A DNA stretch of 39,560 nucleotides from Acidobacteriaceae bacterium (GCA_003159355.1 PLPA01000283.1:43621-83180), one strand, 5' to 3'. Shown: positions 27,542-37,308, counted from the stretch's first letter. The notes: generated by a model from the letters alone, not told the origin. Translations and numbers: made by a program.

Positions 27542-30500
27542 TTAATATTCCTCGGCAGATTCGGCGGCAGGCAGGATGTCGTTGTTGCGCGCCATCCATA
27601 CATAGAGTGTGGGCAGCAGGAAGATTCCGATAATCAGGTTGGCGAGCAGGCCGCCAACGATAACGATGGCGAAGGGCCTCTGCGAGTCCGAGCCAATGGC
27701 ATGGGAAAAGGCCGCAGGCAGTAGACCCAACGTGGCCACAAGCATCGTCATCATGATGGGTCGCAGACGAAGGACCGCGCCATCGACGGCGGCGTCGATG
27801 ATGTGCTCTTCATAGGAGACTTCCTTACCCTTGGCGCGGGCGCGGAGTTGGTTGATGAACTCGATCATGATGACGCCGGTCTGCACCGAGACGCCGAACA
27901 GCGCCAGGAAGCCGACAGCAGACGAAACTGAAAAATTTGTGTGAGTAAGGAACAGTGCGAGCGGACCGCCGATGGAGGCCATTACTACGCTGACCAAGAT
28001 GAGCAGAGCCCATTTGTAGGAGCGGAACATGGTGTACAGGATCATGAAGATGGCCAGCACCGTGATAGGCACCACGATGGCCATGCGCTTGTCGGCGCGC
28101 TTCTGGCTCTCGTACTCGCCGGCCCATTCCAGGTGGTAACCGTCGGGCAGGCTCACGTTGCGATTGACCTTGGAAATTGCCTCTTCAACCGTGGAACCCA
28201 GGTCTCGTCCGCGCACGGAATACTTGATTGCGATGTAGCGCTGGCCGCCCTCGCGGTTGATCTGCTCGGCGCCGTCGTCGGTGGAAACTCGGGTAAGTTG
28301 CGCGAGGGAGACACGCTCGCCGGATGGTGCGAGAAGGCGCACGTTCTGGATGGCCTCGCGGGTATCGCGAAATTGCTGCTGATAGCGCAGAGTCACATCG
28401 AAGCGGGCCTCGCCCTGCTGCACCTGGGTAACGGCGTTGGCGCCGACCGCAGTCTGCACGGCGTCCTGAATGTCGGCGACGTTGATGCCCCAGCGAGCCG
28501 CGGCGGCGCGGTCCACCTGGAGATTCAGATTGGGTTGACCGACGATGCGAAAGATGCCCAGGTCGCCGACGCCCGGAACCGATGCCATTTGCGTCTGAAT
28601 CTTCTCGGCCTCATGTTCGAGGGTGCGCAAGTCATCGCCATAGAGCTTGACGGCCAGCTCTCCCTTGACGCCGGAGACGGCCTCTTCCATGTTGTCGGAG
28701 ATGGGCTGAGAGTAATTCCAGATCACTCCGGGGAACTTTGATAGCTCTGCGTCGATGGCTGCGATCAACGCTTCCTTGTCTTGATGGAAGACGGGCCGCC
28801 ATTGCTTCTTGGGCTTGAGATCAACAAAGTATTCGGTGTTGAAGAAGCCGGCGGTGTCCGTGCCGTCGTCGGGGCGGCCGGTCTGGCTCACGACCTGCGT
28901 AACTTCAGGGAACGAGGCCATCACCAGGCGCGCCTTGTTGGTGAAGTCAATGCTGGCGGTGGGGCCTTCGCTGGGAGGCAGTGTGCCGCGCACCCAGATG
29001 GAGCCTTCATCAAGGTGGGGAAGGAACTCCGATCCGATGGGGCCGCCCAAAGTGAGATAGACAGCGATGGCAAAGAGGGCAGTTGCGATTCCAACGGTGC
29101 GTTTGCGGTGGAGAATCGCGGAGCGGACAGCCGTGCGATAGTGCCCGGTAAGCCAAAGCAGAAGTGGGTTTTCCCACTCGTTTGCATCCTTGCGGAAGAA
29201 TAGGCTTGCCAGCACCGGAGCGACAAGGATGGCAAAGAGAAGTGCGCCGATCAGGGCAAAGGTGACCGTCCAGGCCATGGGCTTGAAGAGACGGCCCTCG
29301 ACGGCTTGCAAGGTGAAGATGGGCAGGTAAGCGGTGATGATGATGCCGCGCGCGAAGAAGACTGGGCGCAGCACCTCGTGGGCCGCGTTGCTAATTTTCT
29401 GCATTGGCGACCGAGTATCGCCTTTGATGTTGAGATGACGCACCATGTTTTCGATCATGACGACAGAGCCGTCAACGACCATCCCGAAGTCCAATGCGCC
29501 CAGAGAGAGCAGGTTTGCGGGGATGTGGCTGAGATCCAGGCAAATGGAGGCGAACATCAGCGCGACGGGAATTGTGAGCGCAACAATGATGGCGCCGCGC
29601 ACATTGCCGAGAAAGAGAAAGAGAACGATCACAACCAGAATCATTCCCTCGGTCAGGTTGCGCTCGACGGTGTCCACCGTATAGCGCACCAGGTCAGAGC
29701 GGTCGAGAAAGGGAACGATCTTTACGCCCTTGGGCAGGACGTGTTCGTTCAGTTCCTTGACTTTGGCGTGAATGCCGTCGAGGACCGGATCGGAGTCGTC
29801 GCCCTTCTGCAACAGGACGATGCCTTCCACGGTGTCGGGATTATCGACGATCTTTCCGTCGACGCGGTGAATGGCTTTGCCGATCTGTCCGAGGCGAATC
29901 TTGGGACCTTGCGCGACAGTGGCGATATCCTTGATTTTGATGGCCGTGCCGTTCGTGGTCTTGACGACGGTGTTCTCGATGTCCTGCACGCTGGTGAAGA
30001 GGCCGGCGGATTGCACGTTGATTTGCTGCGCGCCTTGCTCGATGAAACTGCCTCCGCCGTTGCTGTTGTTGGCGGCGATCTGCTGCTCGACCTGGGCAAT
30101 ACTCAATCCGTGCGAGACCAGCTTATCGGGATCAAGCTTGATCTGGTACTCCTTGGTGGGTCCGCCAAAACTGGAAACGTCGACCACCCCTTGGACGCCC
30201 TTGAAGGACTTCTCCAGCGTCCAGTCTTCCAACGACTTCTTCTCCATCACGTCGAAGGCGGGGTTGGTGCTTTCCAGGGTATACCAGTAGATTTGGCCGA
30301 CAGGGCTCCAGTCGGTGCCCATTTGAGGAACGAGATTGGCGGGCAGATTAACCTGGCTGAGGCGTTCGAGAACGTGTTCCCGATTGACGTCGCTAGTGGA
30401 GTTGTCGTCGAAGATGAGCATGAGGCTCGATAGGCCGGCCAGCGTCGTCGAGCGAAGATGCGTAAGGTGAGGAATGCCGGCCATCTGAATCTCGACCGGA

Positions 30501-30700
30501 ACGGTGACCTGGCGCTCGATCTCTTCAGCACTACGCCCCGGCCACTGAGTAATGACCTGAACATAGTTGTTGGCCACATCCGGGTAGGCCTCGATCGGCA
30601 GGTTGCGGAACGAGATAATGCCCCACGCGGTGAGGACAACAAGTCCCCCGATGACCATCCAGCGGTTCCTGAGCGCGAAATCGACGAATGCGCGAATCAT
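27542..30700 (-). CDS. czcA: CzcA/CnrA-like heavy-metal RND efflux pump (divalent-cation class)
   Basis: RND N-terminus MIRAFVDFALRNRWMVIGGLVVLTAWG...LPIEAYPDVANNYVQVITQWPGRSAEEIERQVTVPVE; TM4 signature DFGMVVDGSVVMIEN. Confidence 0.92.
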   Translation of the reverse strand: MIRAFVDFALRNRWMVIGGLVVLTAWGIISFRNLPIEAYPDVANNYVQVITQWPGRSAEEIERQVTVPVEIQMAGIPHLTHLRSTTLAGLSSLMLIFDDNSTSDVNREHVLERLSQVNLPANLVPQMGTDWSPVGQIYWYTLESTNPAFDVMEKKSLEDWTLEKSFKGVQGVVDVSSFGGPTKEYQIKLDPDKLVSHGLSIAQVEQQIAANNSNGGGSFIEQGAQQINVQSAGLFTSVQDIENTVVKTTNGTAIKIKDIATVAQGPKIRLGQIGKAIHRVDGKIVDNPDTVEGIVLLQKGDDSDPVLDGIHAKVKELNEHVLPKGVKIVPFLDRSDLVRYTVDTVERNLTEGMILVVIVLFLFLGNVRGAIIVALTIPVALMFASICLDLSHIPANLLSLGALDFGMVVDGSVVMIENMVRHLNIKGDTRSPMQKISNAAHEVLRPVFFARGIIITAYLPIFTLQAVEGRLFKPMAWTVTFALIGALLFAILVAPVLASLFFRKDANEWENPLLLWLTGHYRTAVRSAILHRKRTVGIATALFAIAVYLTLGGPIGSEFLPHLDEGSIWVRGTLPPSEGPTASIDFTNKARLVMASFPEVTQVVSQTGRPDDGTDTAGFFNTEYFVDLKPKKQWRPVFHQDKEALIAAIDAELSKFPGVIWNYSQPISDNMEEAVSGVKGELAVKLYGDDLRTLEHEAEKIQTQMASVPGVGDLGIFRIVGQPNLNLQVDRAAAARWGINVADIQDAVQTAVGANAVTQVQQGEARFDVTLRYQQQFRDTREAIQNVRLLAPSGERVSLAQLTRVSTDDGAEQINREGGQRYIAIKYSVRGRDLGSTVEEAISKVNRNVSLPDGYHLEWAGEYESQKRADKRMAIVVPITVLAIFMILYTMFRSYKWALLILVSVVMASIGGPLALFLTHTNFSVSSAVGFLALFGVSVQTGVIMIEFINQLRARAKGKEVSYEEHIIDAAVDGAVLRLRPIMMTMLVATLGLLPAAFSHAIGSDSQRPFAIVIVGGLLANLIIGIFLLPTLYVWMARNNDILPAAESAEEY

Positions 30701-31864
30701 CTACTGGTTCCCCGCTGTTTCCAAGAGCAATGCGTTGCCGGCGACCTGCTGACCGGGCTGAATGCCGGATAGAATCTCCTGGCGGTTTCCATCAGCCATC
30801 TTGCCTGCGTGAACTTCGGTGCGCTTGAACTGATTCCCCCCAACTGGCAGGAAGACCCAGTCGCGATCATGGAGATGAAGAACGGCCTCGGCGGGCACCA
30901 CGGCGTGGATCTCTTTGCTCTTGCTGGTAAACGTGGCGGTGGCAAACATGCCCAGCCTGAGGAAGCCGGGGTTGGCAACCTCAATACGAACCTTGGCCGT
31001 GCGCAGCGACGGATCGAGGATGGGGCCAATGTCGCTGATGTGGCCGGTGAGCGGGCGGTCGGGGAAGGCATTGAATTTGATTTTTGCTTCCTGGCCGAGT
31101 TGCAGCTTGGGAATGTCGTTTTCGTAGACATCGCAGATAATCCATACCCTGGAGAGGTCGGCGATGGTGAAGGCCGTGGCAGAACCTGAGAGGCTCACAC
31201 CCGCCGCACTTGCATTGGTCACGTTTTGGGCCACGATGACGCCTGAGATCGGCGCGTAAACATTCACGACGCTGCTGGGGTGGTTTTTATTGACACCGAG
31301 AGTCGTCAACTGTTCTTCTGCGGCGGTCAGGTCGGCCTTGGCGTTTTTCTCCGAATCCTCGGCCTGTTCGAGTTGGGCCTGCGAAATGGCGCCATGCTTC
31401 AAGAGGTCTTCGGCGCGCAGATAAGCCATATCAGCCAAATGCTCGTCGTTGGCTGCTTTCAGATAGGCATTGAAGGCGTTGGTGATGTCCGGACTTTGCA
31501 CTTTCAGAAGTAGCTGGCCTTTTTTGACGTTGTCATCGAGACGGGTCTTGATGTCGACCACGCGGCCATTGGCCAGCGAAATCACCGGAATCTCGCGGGA
31601 GACATCGGGAAAAACCGAGCCGGTCGCGGTCAACTCGGAAGCGGTCTCGATTTGAGTGGCTGAGGTCAACGGAAACTTGGCCACATCCTTGGCGTCGATG
31701 GTGAGCAGGTTCATGTCGGCCACTTGAATGACCTGGGTCTGCGGCGGCGCGCCGCTGCCTTCTTCTTTGGATTTGCAGCCGGAGAGAGCGAGGCCGAAGA
31801 CTGTGACCAGAACGAGAGTCCGCGCAATTCTAGGAGAATCACTCATACGGAAAGATGATTTCAT
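30701..31864 (-). CDS. czcB: RND efflux periplasmic adaptor (CzcB-like lipoprotein)
   Basis: Lipobox LALSGCKS; VVDIKTRLDDNVKKGQLLLKVQSPDI; LSRVWIICDVYENDIPKLQLGQEAKI; coupled to czcA. Confidence 0.9.
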   Translation of the reverse strand: MKSSFRMSDSPRIARTLVLVTVFGLALSGCKSKEEGSGAPPQTQVIQVADMNLLTIDAKDVAKFPLTSATQIETASELTATGSVFPDVSREIPVISLANGRVVDIKTRLDDNVKKGQLLLKVQSPDITNAFNAYLKAANDEHLADMAYLRAEDLLKHGAISQAQLEQAEDSEKNAKADLTAAEEQLTTLGVNKNHPSSVVNVYAPISGVIVAQNVTNASAAGVSLSGSATAFTIADLSRVWIICDVYENDIPKLQLGQEAKIKFNAFPDRPLTGHISDIGPILDPSLRTAKVRIEVANPGFLRLGMFATATFTSKSKEIHAVVPAEAVLHLHDRDWVFLPVGGNQFKRTEVHAGKMADGNRQEILSGIQPGQQVAGNALLLETAGNQ

Positions 31865-33153
31865 TGGATTACCTCGCGTCCCACGGCTAAATTCAGTTGT
31901 CCGGCAGCGGTCAGATAGGAGCCGATCAGTTGCAGATAGGCCAGTTGGACGGCCCGGTAGTCGCTCTGCGCGTTGAGGAAGTCCATCAGCGATGCGCCGC
32001 CGTGCTCATAGGAATAGGTCACCGTGTCGCGCACGCGCAGAGCCTGTGCCTTGTATTGCGCCTTGTAGGGCCGGAGCAGCGCGATGTTGCTCTCCACTTC
32101 GACGTAGGCCGAGTCCACGTCGCTGAAGACCTCGGCGCGAACGGCTTCGGTCAATTGCTGATTGCGGCTAATGTCGATCTGGGTGCGCTGCTTCTCGCCC
32201 TGGTTGCGGTTGAAGATGCGCACGGGAATGGAAATGTTGAAGCCGACATAGGGATCGAGCGGAGGATTGGCTCCCGAATCGACGGCGAAGGTGGGATCGG
32301 CGGAGCCGTTGGCCTGGGCCAGCTTGCGGTTGGTCTGGGCCTGCTGGATGGACTCCAGCGCGGCTCTCAGGTCGGGACGCTCGTCGAGGGCTACCTGCCG
32401 GAAGTCTTCCAGCGGCTTCAGATCGTCGGAGAAGTCGAAGGGGCCGGTCACATCGAACTGCTCCACCGGCGTGCGTTCGTTGAGCAGTTGCAGAAGCTGA
32501 ATCTTGGAGGTGCGCAGGTTGACAATGGCGTTCTGAATCTCCACTTCATATTGGACGCGCAGCAGCTCGATGCGGTCCAGATCGATCTGCGCGATGTCGC
32601 CGGCGCGAAGACGATTGCGGCTGATGGCGATGATCTTGTCGTAGTATTCGAGGTCGGCCCGGGCCAGATCCAGCACCGCCTTGGCTTGCAGAGTATCGAC
32701 GAAGGCCGCGCGCAGATTGAAGAGAAGATTGCGCTCCAGATCCTGATGCTGTAAGCCGGCGATCTGCGTGCCCTCCTTGGCGCTTTCGAGCCGCAAATCG
32801 CGCTTGTGTTCGCGCTCGTAGAGGTAGCTGACCGAGCCGGTGGTGAGCGCATTGCTCAGCGGACGATTGCGCACGCCGGGAACGTTGGGGTCGTAGTGCG
32901 CGCCGAAAGGATAAAGCTGGTCCATGGTGAAGGAAGCCGTGGGATTGGGGCGCAGGAAGGCGGTAATCTCGGCGGCCTTCATCTCGTCCACGCCGAGGGC
33001 GTCGGCCCGCAGCGCGGGGTTGGCGGCTTCAAACTTCGCCTTTACCTGATCCCAGGTCAAGGCAAGACTCTGCTGCGCGGAACTGAGACCCGGCGCAAGC
33101 AAGAGCAGCACGGCCGCCACGGAAATCGGCAGGAAAGGGAAGATTCGCTTCAT
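31861..33153 (-). CDS. czcC: Outer-membrane efflux protein (CzcC/TolC-like)
   Basis: Signal peptide MKRIFPFLPISVAAVLLLLAPGLSSA; FEAANPALRADALGVDEMKAAEITAFLRPNPTASF; start moved from 33774 to 33153 because the upstream codons overlap another gene; 4-nt overlap with czcB. Confidence 0.88.
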   Translation of the reverse strand: MKRIFPFLPISVAAVLLLLAPGLSSAQQSLALTWDQVKAKFEAANPALRADALGVDEMKAAEITAFLRPNPTASFTMDQLYPFGAHYDPNVPGVRNRPLSNALTTGSVSYLYEREHKRDLRLESAKEGTQIAGLQHQDLERNLLFNLRAAFVDTLQAKAVLDLARADLEYYDKIIAISRNRLRAGDIAQIDLDRIELLRVQYEVEIQNAIVNLRTSKIQLLQLLNERTPVEQFDVTGPFDFSDDLKPLEDFRQVALDERPDLRAALESIQQAQTNRKLAQANGSADPTFAVDSGANPPLDPYVGFNISIPVRIFNRNQGEKQRTQIDISRNQQLTEAVRAEVFSDVDSAYVEVESNIALLRPYKAQYKAQALRVRDTVTYSYEHGGASLMDFLNAQSDYRAVQLAYLQLIGSYLTAAGQLNLAVGREVIQ

Positions 33154-33233
33154 ACGCAGCCTTTGCGCCGTGGTTTGTACGGCGGACACAGAAGAAGAGA
33201 GGCCAAAAGATGTAGGAAGAGCGCGGCGAAGGA

Positions 33234-33632
33234 TCAGGCGGCGGGCGGCGGGCGGTTCTGAATGGAAGCCATGGCGGGAATCTTCACCAGCGGGGTGGGA
33301 AGCTGGCTGGGCGCGGCAAAGCCTAGGAAGCCGAAGGAAAGCTCGGCGAATACCGGCGGAGGAAGGGTTGCAACGGCGGGCAAGATGGAGTGCGGGCTGA
33401 CTGCGGCGTGATCGCGGCGCGTACACAGGTAGTAAGCGTCGGCCTCGGCTGGGTTTAGAGCCATTTGCAGGTCGTCGGTCACCGAGATCACGGGAAAAAA
33501 GATCACGATGGTCATCAAGAGCGCGACGGCTTGCATCCGCGTGCTGGCGCCGTTGCGAGGCGCATGACGCAGCCAGAGCCCCATGAAGAGAAGAGCCAGC
33601 AGCGCCCAGACGAGATTGAGGATGATCTCCAT
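33234..33632 (-). CDS. Small membrane protein upstream of czcC, unknown function
   Basis: MEIILNLVWALLALLFMGLWLRHAP...VALLMTIVIFFPVISVTDDLQMAL: two hydrophobic segments; same strand as czcCBA; internal start preferred. Confidence 0.55.
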   Translation of the reverse strand: MEIILNLVWALLALLFMGLWLRHAPRNGASTRMQAVALLMTIVIFFPVISVTDDLQMALNPAEADAYYLCTRRDHAAVSPHSILPAVATLPPPVFAELSFGFLGFAAPSQLPTPLVKIPAMASIQNRPPPAA

Positions 33633-33849
33633 TCCCTTCCACAATTCTACATGACCGGTTATTCCGCCTATTTTGAAGAAATTGCAAACCGAAATAGCTT
33701 TGTGCACTCAAATCTGGAGTTGAACCCGGTCCGGCGCAGATCATGATAAGGCTGCAACCGAGTGAGCACAGCACGGCAACAATGACCGTATTTGCTATTG
33801 GTGTGCTCCATTCGCCATAGCAGCACTAGGGGTCTAATCAATTCTCGAA

Positions 33850-33938
33850 GGGTGTACTTTTGGGAGTATTTCCGCAGCGTAGATTTTCAAGATACTGTAA
33901 ATAAATAGTTTATCTATCAATGAATCCCCCTCTCTTGC
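33850..33938. repeat. Right attachment-like direct repeat: GGGTGTACTTTTGGGAGTATTT plus GAATCCCCCTCTCTTGCC
   Basis: Counterpart of 27261-27350 in the same orientation. Confidence 0.5.
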
Positions 33939-34018
33939 CGTTTCTGCCTCAATTCTCCAACGCAAAAAAGGGGAGTGACTTTTCGACCTGAAAAAACCAA
34001 AGAGAAAGCAGAGTGCAT

Positions 34019-34504
34019 CTAACTCGCCCCGATGCGCCCGCGCAGGCGCTTGAGCACGTTGGGCGGGACCAGGCCGCTCACGTCACCGCCGAAGCTGAAG
34101 ACTTCCTTCAGCATGCGCGAACTGACAAAGGAGTAGCGGCCGGCGGGTTGCAGGAAGACGGTCTCGATCTCTGGGGCCAGCCGTCGGTTCATCAGCGCCA
34201 TCTGGAACTCGTACTCGTAGTCGCTGATGGCGCGGATGCCTCGCAGAATCGCCGAGACGCCTTGCTGGCGCGCAAACTCCACCATCAGCCCATCGAAGGT
34301 AGCCACCGAGACGTTGCCCAGAGCGCTGGTCGATTCCTTCAGCATCTCGACGCGCTCCTCGACGGTGAAGAGCGGATCTTTCCCCGGATTGTTGAGGATG
34401 GCGACGATGAGGTGGTCAAAGAGTTTGGCGCCGCGCTGGATCAGGTCGATGTGACCGTTGGTCGGCGGGTCGAAGGTGCCGGGATAAAGGGCGCTAACGC
34501 TCAT
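34019..34504 (-). CDS. coaD: Pantetheine-phosphate adenylyltransferase
   Basis: MSVSALYPGTFDPPTNGHIDLIQRGAKLFDHLIVAILNNPGKDPLF...RGIRAISDYEYEFQMALMNRRL...VSSRMLKEVFSFGGDVSGLVP. Confidence 0.97.
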   Translation of the reverse strand: MSVSALYPGTFDPPTNGHIDLIQRGAKLFDHLIVAILNNPGKDPLFTVEERVEMLKESTSALGNVSVATFDGLMVEFARQQGVSAILRGIRAISDYEYEFQMALMNRRLAPEIETVFLQPAGRYSFVSSRMLKEVFSFGGDVSGLVPPNVLKRLRGRIGAS

Positions 34505-34542
34505 GATGGCTCTCAAGTGATTCTAGCAGCGCGGCGAACCGG

Positions 34543-36060
34543 CTACCGCTGCAGCAGGTTGATGGGCTGGGTGAAGTCGGTGACGCGAATCTGCTGGGCC
34601 AGCGCCGGGTGCTGGCGCTTCAGGGCCAAAAACATCTCCCAGGCGACGCGGCGATAGCTGAAGTGGCCGGCGGGCCCAGAGCGCAGTTCGATGATGTATT
34701 GGGCTTCGGCGAAGTCCATCTTGAAGAGCGAGCGAATACGCGTAGCCAGCGGCAGCAGGTAGAGCGCCGACTGGGCGGCTTCAGGAGCCGCGCTGGCCGC
34801 GACCCGCGCGCTGGCGGCGTGGGCCAGGGCAACGGCGGATTGAAATTCGGCCAGGACGCCGGCTTCGGCGAGGATGTTTACGTCAGGGCCAAGGTCGCCT
34901 GACGTGGGCGTCTCGTAGCCGTGCAGCGCCGTGAACGGCTGGATGATCTGCGTGCAGCGGCGATGGCGGTGCATGTCGCGGAAGCCGCCAATGTCCATCA
35001 GAATGTCAAACCGGAGCGAAGCTCCAGCGTGAAAAGCACGGAGTGCTTCATCGTGCTTGCCGCGGTGGCGTAATCCTAGCTCCACGATCTCCGCAATGCG
35101 AGAGGCTGGAAGCCCGGCGACCAGGTCGCGAATCTGCCGGTAGGGGTGATGGCTGGCCGAGTAGAGCAGCGTAGCAGCCAGTTCAACTTCCAGGCTCTCG
35201 GTGAGCTCCACCAGATCGACCACCGGCGCCACTGCGTAGGGCAGGCCATTGAGAATTTCGGTGGCGGCGAGAGCGAGTTCGGCGCGGGTCTGGATCTCGT
35301 AGTCGTTGGGCTGGGCGTACTTGACCAGCGTGGGAGCGCTGCGGACCTCTCCGGCCTGGGCATTCACATTCCATGCGGGGCCGATGGCGGCTTCGCGCAG
35401 CTTGGTTCCCAGGTCGCGCACCTCGGCCGCGGGGTGGGAGAGCAGCCGCGAGACCTGAGTCTCCAGCGTCCGCGCGTTCGTGATCTGGCCGAGCGAAGTG
35501 TTGGTGGCCAGCGGAAGCAGGTAGCGGGCCACGTCGAAGGCGCGCGCCTTGAGTGTTCGCTCGTAGGCCTCCGGCTTCATCGCCTCCGGGCAGGGAACGC
35601 GCCGCCGCAGGGCCTCCAGAACCGCCGCGGTGGTGCGCTGGTAGGCGGAAAAAAGGCTCGTAATGGTATCGGAATAAAGCTGCGCCGCGCCGGAATCCTC
35701 GCCGAAATCAGGAAAATACCAGCCGGATTTGAGGAAGTTCTGGTAGCGTGTTGATCGTTCCTGGCCGTCCCACCTCTGCTCATCCACCAGCACAATGGCG
35801 GCCAGCAGGCTGAGCCGCTCGATGGCCATCGCCACATGGGCCAGGTCGGCGATGGAGCGGTGGCCGTATTGAAAATAGAAGGTGTTGAGGAACTGCTCGG
35901 CGCGCTGGCGGCTGATTTCGGCCAGCGACTCGCGCATGGAGAGAGCGGAGCGGGAGTACTTGGCCATGGCATAGGCCAGCACTTCGGGGTCGGCGCCGTG
36001 CACGGCGAAGACTTCGGTCTGATTGCGGGCGCCGGGAGGCATCAAAGATTCACTGGACAT
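34543..36060 (-). CDS. Tandem-domain FAD-dependent thymidylate synthase (ThyX)-like protein
   Basis: N-terminal half FYFQYGHRSIADLAHVAMAIERLSLLAAIVLVDEQRWDGQERSTRYQNF; C-terminal half LRFDILMDIGGFRDMHRHRRCTQIIQPF; start chosen at MSSESLMPPG. Confidence 0.8.
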   Translation of the reverse strand: MSSESLMPPGARNQTEVFAVHGADPEVLAYAMAKYSRSALSMRESLAEISRQRAEQFLNTFYFQYGHRSIADLAHVAMAIERLSLLAAIVLVDEQRWDGQERSTRYQNFLKSGWYFPDFGEDSGAAQLYSDTITSLFSAYQRTTAAVLEALRRRVPCPEAMKPEAYERTLKARAFDVARYLLPLATNTSLGQITNARTLETQVSRLLSHPAAEVRDLGTKLREAAIGPAWNVNAQAGEVRSAPTLVKYAQPNDYEIQTRAELALAATEILNGLPYAVAPVVDLVELTESLEVELAATLLYSASHHPYRQIRDLVAGLPASRIAEIVELGLRHRGKHDEALRAFHAGASLRFDILMDIGGFRDMHRHRRCTQIIQPFTALHGYETPTSGDLGPDVNILAEAGVLAEFQSAVALAHAASARVAASAAPEAAQSALYLLPLATRIRSLFKMDFAEAQYIIELRSGPAGHFSYRRVAWEMFLALKRQHPALAQQIRVTDFTQPINLLQR

Positions 36061-36206
36061 TCGTGTGTGCTCGCGAACAGAATACGACATTAGGGTGGAT
36101 TGAGTTGTGCATCCTTGGTCCCGCTCGCGGCGTCTATTCAATTAGCCGAAGCGTGAGCGGCAAAACAGGGCAAGTCGGTACAAGGCAAATCAGGAGCAGC
36201 CCAGCC

Positions 36207-37016
36207 ATGCTGGAGTATCTGGTACGCACGTCGCACAAGCCACGGCCCTTGCCGCCGGGCCGCTGGCTGATCAAGCAGCGCTGGAACGATCTGCTCTTTG
36301 CCCATTGGCCGGTGCCGGCCTCGGTGCTTGCTACGCTGATTCCAGAGGGTTTGCAGGTAGACACCTTCCAGGGTTCCGCGTGGCTGGGAATGATGCCCTT
36401 CTGGATGGACCGCATCAAGATGCGCGGCATTCCGCCGGTTCCGGGGACGAGCGGCTTTCCCGATCTGAGTTTGCGCACCTATGTCCGCGAGGAGCGGACC
36501 GGAACGCCGGGGGTGGTCTGTCTCTCGCTGGATGCCAGTAACCTGCTGGCGGTTGCGGTGGGGCGTGCCGCCTATCGCCTCCCCTACCACTGGGCCGAGA
36601 TGCGCATGGAGCAGCGGACCGAGCGGGAGTATTCGTTTTATAGCCGCAGGCGCTTTGCCGGCCGGCCGGTGATCTTCAAGGCGCGCTACCGCGGGCTGGG
36701 TCCGTCGCGGCGGCTGGCGGAGAGCGGCGAGGGCTCTCTGGAACACTTCCTGATGGAGCGCTACAGCCTCTTTTCCAGCAACCGCGACGGCCAGCCCATT
36801 CGCGCCAATCTGCACCACATCACCTGGCCGCTCGAAGAGGCCGAGGCGGAGATCGAGCAAAACGATCTGGCTGCGGTGCTCGGCATTCAATTGCCGGAGC
36901 AGGAGCCGGTACTGCACTACACGCGGAGGCTGGCGGTTTATATCTGGCCAACGGAGCTGGTGCGTCCGTCGCTGGTGGCGCGCCCCGTGACGGTGGCGGC
37001 TACACCGTCGGGGTAG
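36207..37016 (+). CDS. DUF2071 (YqjF-like) family protein
   Basis: LIKQRWNDLLFAHWPVPASVLATLIPEGLQVDTFQGSAWLGMMPFWMDRIKMRGIPPVPGTSGFPDLSLRTYV; CAGGAG RBS; start moved to 36207. Confidence 0.88.
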   Translation: MLEYLVRTSHKPRPLPPGRWLIKQRWNDLLFAHWPVPASVLATLIPEGLQVDTFQGSAWLGMMPFWMDRIKMRGIPPVPGTSGFPDLSLRTYVREERTGTPGVVCLSLDASNLLAVAVGRAAYRLPYHWAEMRMEQRTEREYSFYSRRRFAGRPVIFKARYRGLGPSRRLAESGEGSLEHFLMERYSLFSSNRDGQPIRANLHHITWPLEEAEAEIEQNDLAAVLGIQLPEQEPVLHYTRRLAVYIWPTELVRPSLVARPVTVAATPSG

Positions 37017-37018
37017 AA

Positions 37019-37045
37019 AACAGTGAACAGGGAACAGTGGACAGG
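37019..37045. repeat. Short 7-nt tandem repeat (AACAGTG/AACAGGG/AACAGTG/GACAGG)
   Basis: Directly visible heptamer periodicity just after the DUF2071 stop. Confidence 0.7.
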
Positions 37046-37308
37046 TTTCGGCGGTATGGGCTTGGTGGGCTGCCAGTTCTCAATGGGGAGTAGTGGTGTG
37101 GTTTCCGAATCGACGACGATCCAGGCGGGAATCAAATATCTCTTAACGGAGCCCGACACGTAGAGTGCCTAGGTTTGGGTCTGATACGCCATGCCTTCCA
37201 CAAACTCACGGTGATATTGGCCATCCGCTCATCCCACGCTGCCTCGGCACAGTGATCGCCTTGTATAATTCTTGGTGACAGATCGAGGGGAGCTATAAGC
37301 TGAGACCC

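Noticed and set aside
29306-30433. 375-aa + strand ORF inside czcA (and similarly 27941-28741, 28781-29203)
   Set aside because: Antisense shadow of a well-supported RND pump; composition typical of reverse-complement reading
31897-32754. 285-aa + strand ORF opposite czcC
   Set aside because: Antisense shadow of the TolC-family gene
37019-37045. CRISPR or iteron array
   Set aside because: Only about four 7-nt units with no spacers; common simple repeat
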